Below, piece after piece: positions 8,053 to 16,382 of a stretch of DNA of 64,000 nucleotides. The translations under genes were made by a program, and so were the position numbers. The notes under the pieces are model-generated. The model saw nothing but the letters and a program-made list of their open reading frames with translations, did no database searches and was not told where the DNA came from. Within the stretch, counting starts at the first letter, position 1. Every line of letters begins with the position of its first letter. Where the stretch lies: contig NZ_JAHCDN010000001.1 in NCBI RefSeq assembly GCF_018413605.1, positions 186,001-250,000 of the forward strand, given 5' to 3'. The stretch is from Variovorax sp. PCZ-1 (GTDB taxonomy: Bacteria > Pseudomonadota > Gammaproteobacteria > Burkholderiales > Burkholderiaceae_C).

Positions 8053-9447
8053 TTATTTTTTCTTGGTGGGGCGTTTCCAGTCAGCAATCGACACCTGTTT
8101 GCCGCGCGCGACGCTGAGCGCGCCTGCGGGCGTGTCTTTCGTGATTGTGGAGCCGCCGCCTATCGTGCCGCCAGCGCCTAGGGTGACGGGGGCAACCAAT
8201 ACGCAATTGCTGCCGACATGCACATCGGCTTCGATCACGGTGCGGTGTTTGTTGGCGCCGTCGTAGTTGGCCGTGATCGAGCCTGCGCCGTAGTTGACGC
8301 GCTCGCCCACCGTGGCATCGCCGAGATAGGCGAGATGATTCGCCTTTGCGCCCTTGGCCAATGTGGAATTTTTGACTTCAACAAAATTGCCGATATGCAC
8401 CTCTTCGCCGAGCTGCGCACCAGGGCGCAAGCGAGCGAAGGGGCCGATCAAAGCACCTGCGCCAACAGTTGCACCTTCCTTGCCACCATCAATGTGCGTG
8501 AATGGATGAATCACCACGCCGCGCGCGATGGTGCAGTTGGCCAATACACAATGCGCACCGATTTGTACTTCATCGCCCAGCCAGACGCGGCCTTCAAACA
8601 CACAGCCCACATCAATGCTCACATCTTGGCCGCAAGCCAAATCACCACGCAGATCAAAGCGCGCCGCATCCGCGATACGCACGCCTTGCTCCATCAGTTT
8701 GTAAGCCGCGCGCTTTTGGTATTCGCGCTCCAGCTCTTGCAGCTGCGCGGGGCTGTTCACTCCCGCGACTTGTGCGGCATCGGTGATTTTTAAAGCGGCC
8801 ACGGCTGTGCCATCGGCGACCGCATGCTTGATCACATCCGTCAAGTAGAACTCTTTTTGCGCATTGTTGTTATCAAGCAGGCTCAGATATCGCTTGAGAA
8901 GATGCGTCGGCAAGGCCATGATGCCGCTGTAGATTTCGCGAATTTGTTTTTGCGCTTCGCTCGCATCTTTATGCTCGACGATAGCTTTAACGGCATCACC
9001 CTCTCGCACAATGCGGCCATAGCCTGTTGGATCGGCTGGTTCGATGGTGAGCAATGCAATCTGCTGGCCTGCGCATTGAGTAACCAAGGCCTGCAGCGTA
9101 TCCATCTGCGTAAGAGGCACATCGCCAGAGAGGATCAAGCTGATGCCTTCGTCGCCGAGCTCGGGCACGGCTTGCTGTACAGCATGGCCCGTGCCCAGCT
9201 GTGGCTCTTGCAGCACAGTTTTTAAGCTAAATGGGCTGTTCGCCGGCACAGAATCTGCGCTAAATGCTATGACTTCAGGAGCGCCATGGCCAGTGATCAG
9301 GATCACACTGCGCGGCTTGAGTTGTGCGGCGGTGTGCAATACATGCCCCAGCAAAGCGCGCCCAGCGAGTTTGTGCAACACTTTAGGCAATTTACTTTTC
9401 ATGCGAGTGCCCTTACCCGCAGCCATGATCACAATGTCCAGATTCAT
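8053..9447 (-). CDS. glmU: Bifunctional N-acetylglucosamine-1-phosphate uridyltransferase/glucosamine-1-phosphate acetyltransferase
   Basis: Cytoplasmic enzyme that acetylates GlcN-1-P and couples it to UTP, giving UDP-GlcNAc for peptidoglycan and LPS. It has 464 residues from MNLDIVIMAAG. The N-terminal uridyltransferase has AAGKGTRMKSKLPK; the C-terminal half is a left-handed beta-helix of hexapeptide repeats ending with NYDGANKHRT and VLVAPVTLGAGGTIGGGS. The start at 9447 is chosen because the motif begins there. A longer reading frame to 9513 would overlap the divergent lipoprotein gene much more. Residues VIAFSADSVPANS come from a copy of the 41-bp repeat. glmS, for the preceding pathway step, is at 36917. 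Confidence 0.95.
   Translation of the reverse strand: MNLDIVIMAAGKGTRMKSKLPKVLHKLAGRALLGHVLHTAAQLKPRSVILITGHGAPEVIAFSADSVPANSPFSLKTVLQEPQLGTGHAVQQAVPELGDEGISLILSGDVPLTQMDTLQALVTQCAGQQIALLTIEPADPTGYGRIVREGDAVKAIVEHKDASEAQKQIREIYSGIMALPTHLLKRYLSLLDNNNAQKEFYLTDVIKHAVADGTAVAALKITDAAQVAGVNSPAQLQELEREYQKRAAYKLMEQGVRIADAARFDLRGDLACGQDVSIDVGCVFEGRVWLGDEVQIGAHCVLANCTIARGVVIHPFTHIDGGKEGATVGAGALIGPFARLRPGAQLGEEVHIGNFVEVKNSTLAKGAKANHLAYLGDATVGERVNYGAGSITANYDGANKHRTVIEADVHVGSNCVLVAPVTLGAGGTIGGGSTITKDTPAGALSVARGKQVSIADWKRPTKKK
9242..9276 (+). repeat. 41-bp repeat copy inside glmU
   Basis: GCCGGC, then TCTGCGC and GCTATGA. It is antisense to glmU, which reads IAFSADSVPAN through it. Confidence 0.75.
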
Positions 9448-10306
9448 TTCATTCTTTCGCCTTGCTGGCCTGATTATCGCGGCATCGCTGCTGACGGCCT
9501 GCAGTGCAGTCAAGCTCGCCTACAACCAAGCACCCGATCTCACTTATTGGTGGCTGGATGCCTATTTTGATTTTAATGAGCAGCAAACACCGAAGGTGCG
9601 TGATGAACTGAGCAAACTCTTTGCTTGGCATCGTGCCAATGAGCTGCCCAAAACAGCTGATTTGCTTGCGCAGGTGGGGCAAGTCATGCCGGGTGAAATC
9701 AATGCGGGCCAAGCATGTCGCTTCTACGATCAGGGGCGCAACTTGTTTGACAACGTGAGCAACCGGGCCTTACCCGCACTGGCTGAGCTGGCGCCAACCA
9801 TCACGCCCTCGCAAATTGACCATCTCAAACGCAAGTACGCCAAGAACGCTGAAGAATTCAACCGAGATTACATCCAAGGAACGCCCGCCAGCCGAGAAGC
9901 CAAGCGCCTCAAACAATCGGTAGATCGCAGCGAGATGCTCTATGGCAAGCTTGAAGAGCCACAAATTGCAGCGATCAAACAAGCGCTGAGCACATCCAGC
10001 TTTGATGCGGCTTATTCGTTGAAAGAGCGCGAGCGCCGCCAGAAGGAGCTGATCGAGCTATTGAGCAATTTAGCAGCGGCGAAAGCCTCACCAGCCACCA
10101 GCCAACATGCCTTGCGCGCCTACATCCAGCGCGCCTGGGAGTCGCCTGATCCAGCCTACCGCGCTTATGTGCAACGCTTAACGCAGCAAGCATGCCAGAG
10201 CTTTGCCAGCGTTCACGCCAGCACCACCCCTGCGCAGCGCGCGAATGCGGTGAAGGTGCTCAAAGGCTATGAGGCTGATCTGCGCTTGCTGGCAGCACAA
10301 CGCTGA
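9434..10306 (+). CDS. Predicted lipoprotein, DUF6279-like
   Basis: About 290 residues with a lipoprotein signal peptide: basic start, hydrophobic LAGLIIAASL, lipobox LLTAC. The mature part begins SAVKLAYNQAPDLTYWWLDAYFDF, recalled from the DUF6279 family, and is mainly helical and charged. The function is unknown. The start (9434, or 9425) lies inside the first codons of the divergent glmU gene, so the two 5' ends overlap by 14-23 bp. It was chosen because the signal peptide needs it and no later Met precedes the hydrophobic segment. Confidence 0.8.
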   Translation: MSRFISFFRLAGLIIAASLLTACSAVKLAYNQAPDLTYWWLDAYFDFNEQQTPKVRDELSKLFAWHRANELPKTADLLAQVGQVMPGEINAGQACRFYDQGRNLFDNVSNRALPALAELAPTITPSQIDHLKRKYAKNAEEFNRDYIQGTPASREAKRLKQSVDRSEMLYGKLEEPQIAAIKQALSTSSFDAAYSLKERERRQKELIELLSNLAAAKASPATSQHALRAYIQRAWESPDPAYRAYVQRLTQQACQSFASVHASTTPAQRANAVKVLKGYEADLRLLAAQR

Positions 10307-10309
10307 TTT

Positions 10310-10370
10310 GCTATTGATTTAATAGCATTTTGCGCACACTCTATGCTGGCTAGAGGCATAAAACGCTTAA
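10310..10370 (-). repeat. Intergenic copy of the 41-bp repeat, with extension
   Basis: GCTATTGATTTAATAGC palindrome, TTGCGCA, then CTATGCTGGC, followed by the extension AAAACGCTTAAA seen in other intergenic copies. It lies between the lipoprotein and osmC stops. Confidence 0.85.
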
Positions 10371-10447
10371 ATTGAAGCGGAAATGACCGAAAAGCGGCAG
10401 CGAGAGCCCGCGCAGGTGCAAAGCACCGCCTAATGGACAATCTCGGT

Positions 10448-10897
10448 TTAAGCCTCTACCAACTCAAAACTTGTTGTGATCTCGGCTGTTTTGCCCAGCA
10501 TGATCGTGGCCGAGCAGTATTTATCGTGGCTCATCGCAATCGCGCGCTCCACCGCTGCAGCTTGTAGGCCTTTGCCAGTGACGGTGAAATGCATATTGAT
10601 CTTGGTAAACACTTTCGGATCCACTTCCGCGCGATCTGCCTGCAGTTTCACGGAGCAGCCGCGCACATCATGTCTGCCGCGCTTCAGGATCAGCACCACG
10701 TCATAGGCCGTGCAGCCGCCTGCGCCCGCGAGCACCACTTCCATCGGGCGGGGCGCAAGATTCTGGCCGCCATTTTCTGGCTTGGCGGCATCGGGTGCGC
10801 CATCCATCGTGAGCACATGGCCACTGCCTGTCTCTGCCACGAAGCCCATGCCTGAGCGTGTGCCCATGCCGCCTGTCCAACTGACTGTGCATTCCAT
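10448..10897 (-). CDS. OsmC-family protein
   Basis: A 149-residue OsmC/Ohr-fold protein. The two family cysteines are visible in GAGGCTAYDV (about 61-70) and DKYCSATIML near the C-terminus, consistent with thiol-dependent peroxide reduction or a related redox role of the YhfA-like branch. The start at 10897 has AAGGAA eight bases upstream, better than the in-frame ATGs at 10921 and 10924. It is monocistronic; the lipoprotein converges on it. Confidence 0.88.
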   Translation of the reverse strand: MECTVSWTGGMGTRSGMGFVAETGSGHVLTMDGAPDAAKPENGGQNLAPRPMEVVLAGAGGCTAYDVVLILKRGRHDVRGCSVKLQADRAEVDPKVFTKINMHFTVTGKGLQAAAVERAIAMSHDKYCSATIMLGKTAEITTSFELVEA

Positions 10898-10983
10898 CTG
10901 GATTTCCTTCAATATTTGCATCAATTATCGCAATTTTGATGCAACGCAGCATTTCCGCGCTTAGAATGAAAACTTGTCTCCTC

Positions 10984-11042
10984 AACCCTCCGCAAGGCTG
11001 GGTTAGTTATAGCCCCGGTTCGCAAGAACTGGGGTTTTTTTT
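10984..11042 (+). terminator. Two tandem hairpins with identical CGCAAG loops and a T-tract
   Basis: The first hairpin (10984-11004) pairs AACCC with GGGTT around the loop CGCAAG. The second (11013-11034) pairs CCCCGGTT with AACTGGGG around the same CGCAAG loop and is followed by eight T. The pair lies in the 196-bp gap between osmC (minus) and ilvA (plus). It could be a terminator or attenuator in an ilvA leader, or the end of a small RNA. Nothing upstream on this strand obviously needs a terminator. Confidence 0.6.
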
Positions 11043-11093
11043 GTGCTGAAAAGTGCTGTTTTGTGCTGCGCAGCATGAGTTTTACAATGCCTC

Positions 11094-12650
11094 ATGCCTA
11101 AAACCGCAAAAAAACAGCTCTCGCCAGCAGATTACCTCACCAAAATCTTGAATGCCCGCGTGTATGACGTGGCCGTGGAGTCTGATCTCACACCGGCCAA
11201 GCAGCTCTCTCGCCGACTTCACAACAAAGTCTTACTCAAGCGGGAAGACCAGCAGCCCGTCTTCAGTTTCAAACTGCGCGGCGCTTACAACAAGATGGCG
11301 CATCTCACGCCAGCGCAGCTCAAAAAAGGCGTGATTTGCGCCTCTGCTGGTAACCACGCGCAAGGCGTCGCGCTGGGGGCGGGCAAGCTGGGCGCGCGCG
11401 CCGTGATCGTGATGCCGACCACCACGCCGCAGATCAAGGTCGATGCCGTGCGCGGCTTAGGCGGTGAGGTTGTGTTGCATGGCGACAGTTATACCGATGC
11501 CTACAACCATGCACTATCGATTGAAAAGAAAGAAGGCTTGACCTTTGTGCATCCTTTTGATGACCCCGATGTGATTGCGGGGCAGGGCACGATTGCGATG
11601 GAAATACTGCGCCAACACCAAGGGCCGATCGATGCGGTGTTTGTCGCCATTGGCGGCGGCGGCTTGATCTCAGGCGTGGCCAATTACATCAAGGCGGTAC
11701 GCCCCGGCGTGAAAGTGATTGGTGTGCAGACGAATGATTCAGATGCCATGCTGCAATCGGTGAATGCGAAGAAGCGCGTCACGCTCGCCGATGTGGGCTT
11801 GTTTGCTGATGGCACGGCGGTGAAGCTCGTGGGCGAGGAAACTTTCCGCGCTGCGAAGGGCTTGATTGATGAATTCGTCGTGGTCGATACCGATGCCGTG
11901 TGCGCCGCGATCAAAGATGTGTTTGTGGATACGCGCAGCATCGTGGAGCCCTCGGGTGCGATGGCTGTGGCGGCTGTGAAGCAATACGTGGCCAAGCACA
12001 AAACTAAGGGCGAGACCTATGCGGCGATTCTCTGCGGCGCAAACATGAATTTTGATCGCTTGCGCTTTGTGGCTGAGCGAGCGGAGGTGGGCGAGGAGCG
12101 CGAGGCTTTGTTTGCCGTCACCGTGCCCGAAGAGCGCGGCAGCTTCAGGCGCTTTTGTGAGACGGTGGGCAGCTTGCCCGGCGGCGCGCGCAATGTGACA
12201 GAGTTCAACTACCGCATTTCCGACAGCGAAAAAGCGCATGTGTTTGTCGGCCTCACCACTCACGGAAAAGGTGAGAGCGCCAAAATCGCCGCCACCTTCA
12301 CGAAAAAAGGTTTCGACACGATTGACCTCACGCACGACGATTTAGCCAAAGAGCATTTGCGACATATGGTGGGTGGTGCATCCAAGTTGGCGCAAGATGA
12401 GCGCCTGCTGCGCTTCGTCTTCCCTGAGCGCCCAGGCGCACTCATGAAGTTCTTGAATGCCATGCGCCCCGGCTGGAACATCACCCTCTTTCATTACCGT
12501 AACCAAGGCGCTGATTACGGCCGTATTCTTGTGGGTCTGCAAGTGCCGAAAGCGGACGACAAAGTCTTTGCCGCATTTGTGAAAGAGTTAGGCTATCCTT
12601 CGGTAGATGAGACCAGCAACCCAGCTTACAGACTCTTCTTGAAAAACTAA
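11094..12650 (+). CDS. ilvA: Threonine ammonia-lyase, biosynthetic
   Basis: PLP enzyme deaminating threonine to 2-oxobutanoate, the first step of isoleucine synthesis. At 518 residues it has the full biosynthetic length. The PLP lysine lies in SFKLRGAYNKM (about residue 60), and the glycine-rich phosphate loop is IGGGGLISG. The C-terminal third (about 335-518) has two ACT-like regulatory repeats (FAVTVPEERGSFRRFCETV and RFVFPERPGALMKFLNAM), implying isoleucine/valine control. Two hairpins and a T-tract upstream might be a leader attenuator. Confidence 0.96.
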   Translation: MPKTAKKQLSPADYLTKILNARVYDVAVESDLTPAKQLSRRLHNKVLLKREDQQPVFSFKLRGAYNKMAHLTPAQLKKGVICASAGNHAQGVALGAGKLGARAVIVMPTTTPQIKVDAVRGLGGEVVLHGDSYTDAYNHALSIEKKEGLTFVHPFDDPDVIAGQGTIAMEILRQHQGPIDAVFVAIGGGGLISGVANYIKAVRPGVKVIGVQTNDSDAMLQSVNAKKRVTLADVGLFADGTAVKLVGEETFRAAKGLIDEFVVVDTDAVCAAIKDVFVDTRSIVEPSGAMAVAAVKQYVAKHKTKGETYAAILCGANMNFDRLRFVAERAEVGEEREALFAVTVPEERGSFRRFCETVGSLPGGARNVTEFNYRISDSEKAHVFVGLTTHGKGESAKIAATFTKKGFDTIDLTHDDLAKEHLRHMVGGASKLAQDERLLRFVFPERPGALMKFLNAMRPGWNITLFHYRNQGADYGRILVGLQVPKADDKVFAAFVKELGYPSVDETSNPAYRLFLKN

Positions 12651-12663
12651 TTTCAACACAATC

Positions 12664-13749
12664 ATGACCACGAGCTTGTTTCAGCCACCCGAGATCGCCT
12701 CGATCCGCAATGGCCTCGCCGCCATCCAGCTCTCCACCAAGCTGCAGCACAAGCTCGATCACAAAACCAAGCCATTGGGTGCTTTAGGGCAGTTGGAAGC
12801 TTTGGCCATTCAGCTGGGCTTGATCCAGCAAAGCGAGATGGTGAGCTTGAAGCAGCCGCAGATTGTGGTGTTTGCAGGCGATCATGGCATTGTGGACGAG
12901 GGCGTATCGGCCTATCCGCAGGCGGTGACGACGCAAATGGTGGCCAATATGCTGGGCAAGATCGAAAACGGCGTGGAGAAAAAAGGCGGCGCGGCGATCA
13001 ATGTGCTTGCGCATCAACACAATTTTAATCTCACCGTGGTCGATGCCGGCGTGGCCAGCATCTTGCCTGAGCATCCGCGCCTGCTCCAGCTCAAGATTGC
13101 GCCGAGCACGCGCAACAGTGTGCTCGCCCCCGCAATGAGCGATTTGCAGGCCGTGGCTGCGCTGCAAGCCGGTATGGATGTGGTGCGCCAGCTTGCAGGC
13201 AATGTGGTGGCCTTTGGCGAGATGGGCATTGGCAACACATCCAGTGCCGCGCTGATTCTTTCGCTCTTCACGCCGATCCCAGTCGCCGATTGCGCAGGGC
13301 GCGGCACGGGGCTCACTGATGAGCAGATGAAGAAAAAAGTCTATGCCCTCACGCGCGCACATCGCCGCCACCATAGCGCGAAAAAGCCCTTTGATATTTT
13401 GTGTGCTGTGGGCGGTTTTGAGATTGCGATGATGGCGGGCGCGATGCTGCAAGCGGCCAGCGAACGGCGCATCATTTTGGTCGATGGTTTTATCGCGGGC
13501 GCAGCGGCTTTGGTCGCTGTGGGCATGGCACCCGCCGCGAAGGACTACATGGTGTTCACCCACGTGGGCGCAGAATTCGGCCACCAAGCCATGCTCAAAG
13601 CCTTGGCCGCGCTGCCGCTGCTCGATCTGGGTCTGCGCTTGGGCGAAGGCACAGGCGCTTTGCTGGCATGGCCTTTGGTGGTGTCCAGCGCGCGTTTGCT
13701 CAATGAGATGGCCAGCTTTGAATCGGCTGGGGTGTCGCAGAAGGTTTGA
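12664..13749 (+). CDS. cobT: Nicotinate-nucleotide:dimethylbenzimidazole phosphoribosyltransferase
   Basis: Makes alpha-ribazole phosphate, the activated lower ligand of cobalamin. The 361-residue protein shows VVFAGDHGIVDEGVSAYP, GEMGIGNTSSAA and the C-terminal catalytic motif LGEGTGALLAWP. It is followed by cobS and cobC, completing nucleotide-loop assembly. A cobalamin riboswitch is not visible upstream, where only 13 bp separate it from ilvA, so it may be co-transcribed with ilvA. Confidence 0.96.
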   Translation: MTTSLFQPPEIASIRNGLAAIQLSTKLQHKLDHKTKPLGALGQLEALAIQLGLIQQSEMVSLKQPQIVVFAGDHGIVDEGVSAYPQAVTTQMVANMLGKIENGVEKKGGAAINVLAHQHNFNLTVVDAGVASILPEHPRLLQLKIAPSTRNSVLAPAMSDLQAVAALQAGMDVVRQLAGNVVAFGEMGIGNTSSAALILSLFTPIPVADCAGRGTGLTDEQMKKKVYALTRAHRRHHSAKKPFDILCAVGGFEIAMMAGAMLQAASERRIILVDGFIAGAAALVAVGMAPAAKDYMVFTHVGAEFGHQAMLKALAALPLLDLGLRLGEGTGALLAWPLVVSSARLLNEMASFESAGVSQKV

Positions 13750-13778
13750 AATTAAGGATTGGCGGATCTGAAATTTGA

Positions 13779-13903
13779 ACGCAAAAGGCGCAAAAGCGGC
13801 GCAAAAGACGCAAAAAAATCAAAAAACCATTTGCATGAGTTAGTGCTCTGCTTTTTCACTAAAAGCCTAGTCACGAAGCGCTTTTACTTTTTGCGTTTTT
13901 TGC
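13779..13903. repeat. Inverted GCAAAAG-rich arrays upstream of cobS
   Basis: An array on the plus strand (13779-13820) begins AACGCAAAAGGCGCAAAAG and continues with GCAAAAGACGCAAAA. About 57 bp later a complementary array, GCGCTTTTACTTTTTGCG plus TTTTTTGC (13878-13903), lies in inverted orientation. The same arrangement bounds the GxxExxY gene at 42044-42510, so this may be a deleted copy of that element. It occupies most of the 195-bp cobT-cobS gap. Confidence 0.55.
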
Positions 13904-13944
13904 ATTCGATTCTTTGTGCTGAAACAACATATCAAAATAATGTG

Positions 13945-14745
13945 ATGCTCGTTAAACATTTCCTCCTCGCCATCCAGTTTTTCACGCGCATTCCCATTAC
14001 CGGAAAGCTCGCCGCTTGGGTGGGGTATAGCCCAGAGATGCTCAAGAAAAGCGCCGCGCATTTTGCGGGTGTGGGCTGGGTGGTGGGCGGTGTGGCGGCT
14101 GTGGTTTACATCACGTTTGACGCACTGCTGCCGAGTGCCTATGCGCCATTGATTGCGGCTTGCCTATCGACGATTGCCACTGTGCTGCTCACAGGCGGAT
14201 TTCATGAAGATGGCCTCGCAGATTTAGCCGATGGACTGGGTGGCTCGTATGACAGGGATCGCGCCTTGGAGATCATGAAAGATTCGCGCGTGGGTGCTTT
14301 TGGTGCGATGGCTTTGGTGTTGGCATTGCTCACGAAAGTGGCTTTGCTTGCAGCTTTGGGCGGCTTGGAGATGTGGCAGATCGTGACATTGATCATCGCC
14401 AGTCATGTCGTCTCGCGAGCACTACCTATGGGGCTTTTGGCACTTTTGCCACATGTGGGAGATGCTGCGGGCAGCAAATCCAAGCCATTGGCAGACAGCA
14501 TTTCTGCAAGCGCATTATTCAGCAACATCTTTTGGTGTTTTTTACTGATTCCCGGCGTGTTTACTGCGCAGGCAGCTATTGAATTCATAGCGGGTATGGG
14601 GCTTGCCTTTCTCGCATGGTGCTTCATGTGGTGGCGCTTATCCAAGCGCTTGCAAGGCTTCACAGGGGATGCGCTGGGCGCAACGCAGCAGGTGTGTGAA
14701 ATCGCTTTTTTGCTGGGAGCATTGCTCGTGTTGGGCGCGAATTGA
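13945..14745 (+). CDS. cobS: Adenosylcobinamide-GDP ribazoletransferase
   Basis: Integral membrane enzyme joining adenosylcobinamide-GDP and alpha-ribazole. It has 266 residues from MLVKHFLLAIQFFTRIPI. The family motif HEDGLADLADGLGG is at about residues 86-99, with several transmembrane segments. The reading frame continues upstream to 13759, but that part only translates a GCAAAAG-rich repeat array (KRRKSGAKDAKK), so the later ATG is preferred. VFTAQAAIEFIAG near the C-terminus corresponds to a copy of the 41-bp repeat. It overlaps cobC by 4 bp. Confidence 0.93.
   Translation: MLVKHFLLAIQFFTRIPITGKLAAWVGYSPEMLKKSAAHFAGVGWVVGGVAAVVYITFDALLPSAYAPLIAACLSTIATVLLTGGFHEDGLADLADGLGGSYDRDRALEIMKDSRVGAFGAMALVLALLTKVALLAALGGLEMWQIVTLIIASHVVSRALPMGLLALLPHVGDAAGSKSKPLADSISASALFSNIFWCFLLIPGVFTAQAAIEFIAGMGLAFLAWCFMWWRLSKRLQGFTGDALGATQQVCEIAFLLGALLVLGAN
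14551..14591 (+). repeat. 41-bp repeat copy inside cobS
   Basis: Exactly 41 nt from CCCGGC through ACTGCGCA and GCTATTGAA to ATAGC, encoding PGVFTAQAAIEFIA. Confidence 0.7.
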
Positions 14746-15380
14746 TGCGCCTGTATTTTGTGAGGCATCCGAAACCGCAGGTCGAGGCGGGCCTTTGTTA
14801 TGGCGCGAGTGACGTGGTTTGCGGCGCGGCTGAGCTTGAATCGGCAGCAACGCACTTGTTGAGTGTGTTGCCCAAGAGCTTAAAGATCATCAGCTCGCCG
14901 CTATCAAGATGTGAGCATCTCGCGCAGATCCTGTGCCGGCGAGAGGCCAGTTTGGCTTATAAAACGGATGAAAAATTGGCTGAAATGCATTTCGGTGCTT
15001 GGGAGATGAAAGCCTGGGCGGCGATCTCACCCGAAGAGCTGAGCGCTTGGACGGATGATTTCGCCCACTACCTCTGCGGTGGCTCAGGCGAATCCACAGC
15101 TATGTTTGTGCAGCGCGTGGCTCAGCGGCTGCATGAGAGCATGCAAAGCGGCGAAGATCAAATCTGGATCACGCATGCGGGCGTGATTCGAGCTGTGCAG
15201 TGGTTATCAGCTCAGTCGTTTGAGCTGCTGAGGGCGCTGGCTACGGAGCCGGAGCGCCTGCTTCTTTCTCACCTTCACGCTGCCGATTGGCCAAAGGGCG
15301 AGGTGGCCTTTGGCCAGTTGCACCAGGGACAGCCATGGGATTGGCCGCCCCAGTGGCCGCAGGCGCGGGCGCAGGAATAG
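14742..15380 (+). CDS. cobC: Alpha-ribazole phosphatase, histidine phosphatase family
   Basis: Removes phosphate from alpha-ribazole phosphate or the cobalamin phosphate. The 212-residue protein has the N-terminal catalytic motif LYFVRHPKP, with His about residue 9, and the second His in WITHAGVIRAVQW. It is translationally coupled to cobS (ATGA). Its last 140 bp are antisense to the 3' end of gspC, an unusually long convergent overlap. Confidence 0.9.
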   Translation: MMRLYFVRHPKPQVEAGLCYGASDVVCGAAELESAATHLLSVLPKSLKIISSPLSRCEHLAQILCRREASLAYKTDEKLAEMHFGAWEMKAWAAISPEELSAWTDDFAHYLCGGSGESTAMFVQRVAQRLHESMQSGEDQIWITHAGVIRAVQWLSAQSFELLRALATEPERLLLSHLHAADWPKGEVAFGQLHQGQPWDWPPQWPQARAQE

Positions 15381-15900
15381 CCGCAGGTATCGACGGCATA
15401 GACGGGCGCACTGCCACCGCTGTGCCTGCCATGGCGGTGGTCAGTTGAGGAAGCTCCAAAGTCAAGCCGGGCGCGGCATCCACGCTCGCAGAGAGCATGG
15501 CTTTGCCGGGAGAGACGCTGTGCAGCACCACGCCATCGGCTAGAGCCGTGCCCACGCGATACGGGCGAGGTGGCTTGCCATCCACCGCAATCAAGGCGAC
15601 GCCCTTGCCAGACCCTGCTTTTTGCACAACGACGCCCGAGATCACAAAACGCGCGGCTTGAAAGGCACTGGGGGCGGCCACGACGTCGGTCGGGTTGCTG
15701 GCAGCAGGCGTTTGCCCACCACCCAAGCCTCGGGCCAAAGCCTGTGTATCGACTGCAGCGACTTGGGAGGTGGAGGCAGCCACGGCAGACATGGGTGCGA
15801 CTGGCCCGCGTACGAATTTGAGCACCCAATACACGCAGCAAAGTGCAGCGAGCAACCAGACAAGAAATGTTGCGAATCGATTCCAATGAGGGCGTAGCAT
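15241..15900 (-). CDS. gspC: Type II secretion protein C (N-terminal GspC homology region)
   Basis: Inner-membrane/periplasmic link between the type II secretion platform and secretin. The 219-residue protein has one membrane segment (FATFLVWLLAALCCVYWVL, about 9-27) and the HR domain around ISGVVVQKAGSGKGVALIAVDGKPPRPYRVG. The C-terminus is Ala/Pro-rich and lacks a PDZ domain. It is transcribed away from the rest of the gsp cluster, only 20 bp from gspG. Its 3' end overlaps cobC for 140 bp. Confidence 0.88.
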   Translation of the reverse strand: MLRPHWNRFATFLVWLLAALCCVYWVLKFVRGPVAPMSAVAASTSQVAAVDTQALARGLGGGQTPAASNPTDVVAAPSAFQAARFVISGVVVQKAGSGKGVALIAVDGKPPRPYRVGTALADGVVLHSVSPGKAMLSASVDAAPGLTLELPQLTTAMAGTAVAVRPSMPSIPAAIPAPAPAATGAANPMAVPGATGQRPPRPLANRQREGEKEAGAPAP

Positions 15901-15920
15901 CCAGCTATTATGATGCTTGT

Positions 15921-16382
15921 ATGAAGTCTCCTACCCTCACTATGTTCTCTTCTTTCAAATCTTTGCGTCTGGCAGCCCAGCGCGGCTTCACCTTGATCGA
16001 GCTGATGGTCGTGCTCGTGATCATTGGTATCTTGGCGGCGCTGATTGTGCCCAATGTGCTGGATCGTGCGGATGATGCGCGCGTGACAGCCGCCAAGACG
16101 GATATCAACAACATCGTGCAAGCGCTCAAGCTCTATCGCTTAGACAATCAGCGCTACCCCAGCTCTGAGCAAGGTTTGCAAGCTTTGGTGAGCAAGCCCA
16201 CCACAGGCGCGATTCCCGGCAACTGGAAGCCCTATTTGGAAAAGTTACCCAATGATCCTTGGGGGCGCGCTTATCAATACCTCAATCCTGGCATCAAAGC
16301 GGAGATCGATGTGATGAGCTTTGGAGCAGATGGGCAGGCCGGCGGTGAAGGTAAGAACGCCGATGTCGGTAGCTGGCAATAA
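15921..16382 (+). CDS. gspG: Type II secretion major pseudopilin
   Basis: Major pseudopilin of the type II secretion pseudopilus. It is about 153 residues from 15921 (or 146 from 15942). The prepilin leader QRG is followed by FTLIELMVVLVIIGILAAL, with the conserved Glu at +5. The C-terminal region has the GspG features YPSSEQGLQAL and NDPWGRAYQYLNPG. Neither candidate start has a clear ribosome-binding site, and the N-terminus of the leader is uncertain. Confidence 0.94.
   Translation: MKSPTLTMFSSFKSLRLAAQRGFTLIELMVVLVIIGILAALIVPNVLDRADDARVTAAKTDINNIVQALKLYRLDNQRYPSSEQGLQALVSKPTTGAIPGNWKPYLEKLPNDPWGRAYQYLNPGIKAEIDVMSFGADGQAGGEGKNADVGSWQ

Noticed and set aside
13759-13944. N-terminal extension of cobS
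   Set aside because: It translates a GCAAAAG-rich repeat array; the CobS family starts at the Met at 13945.
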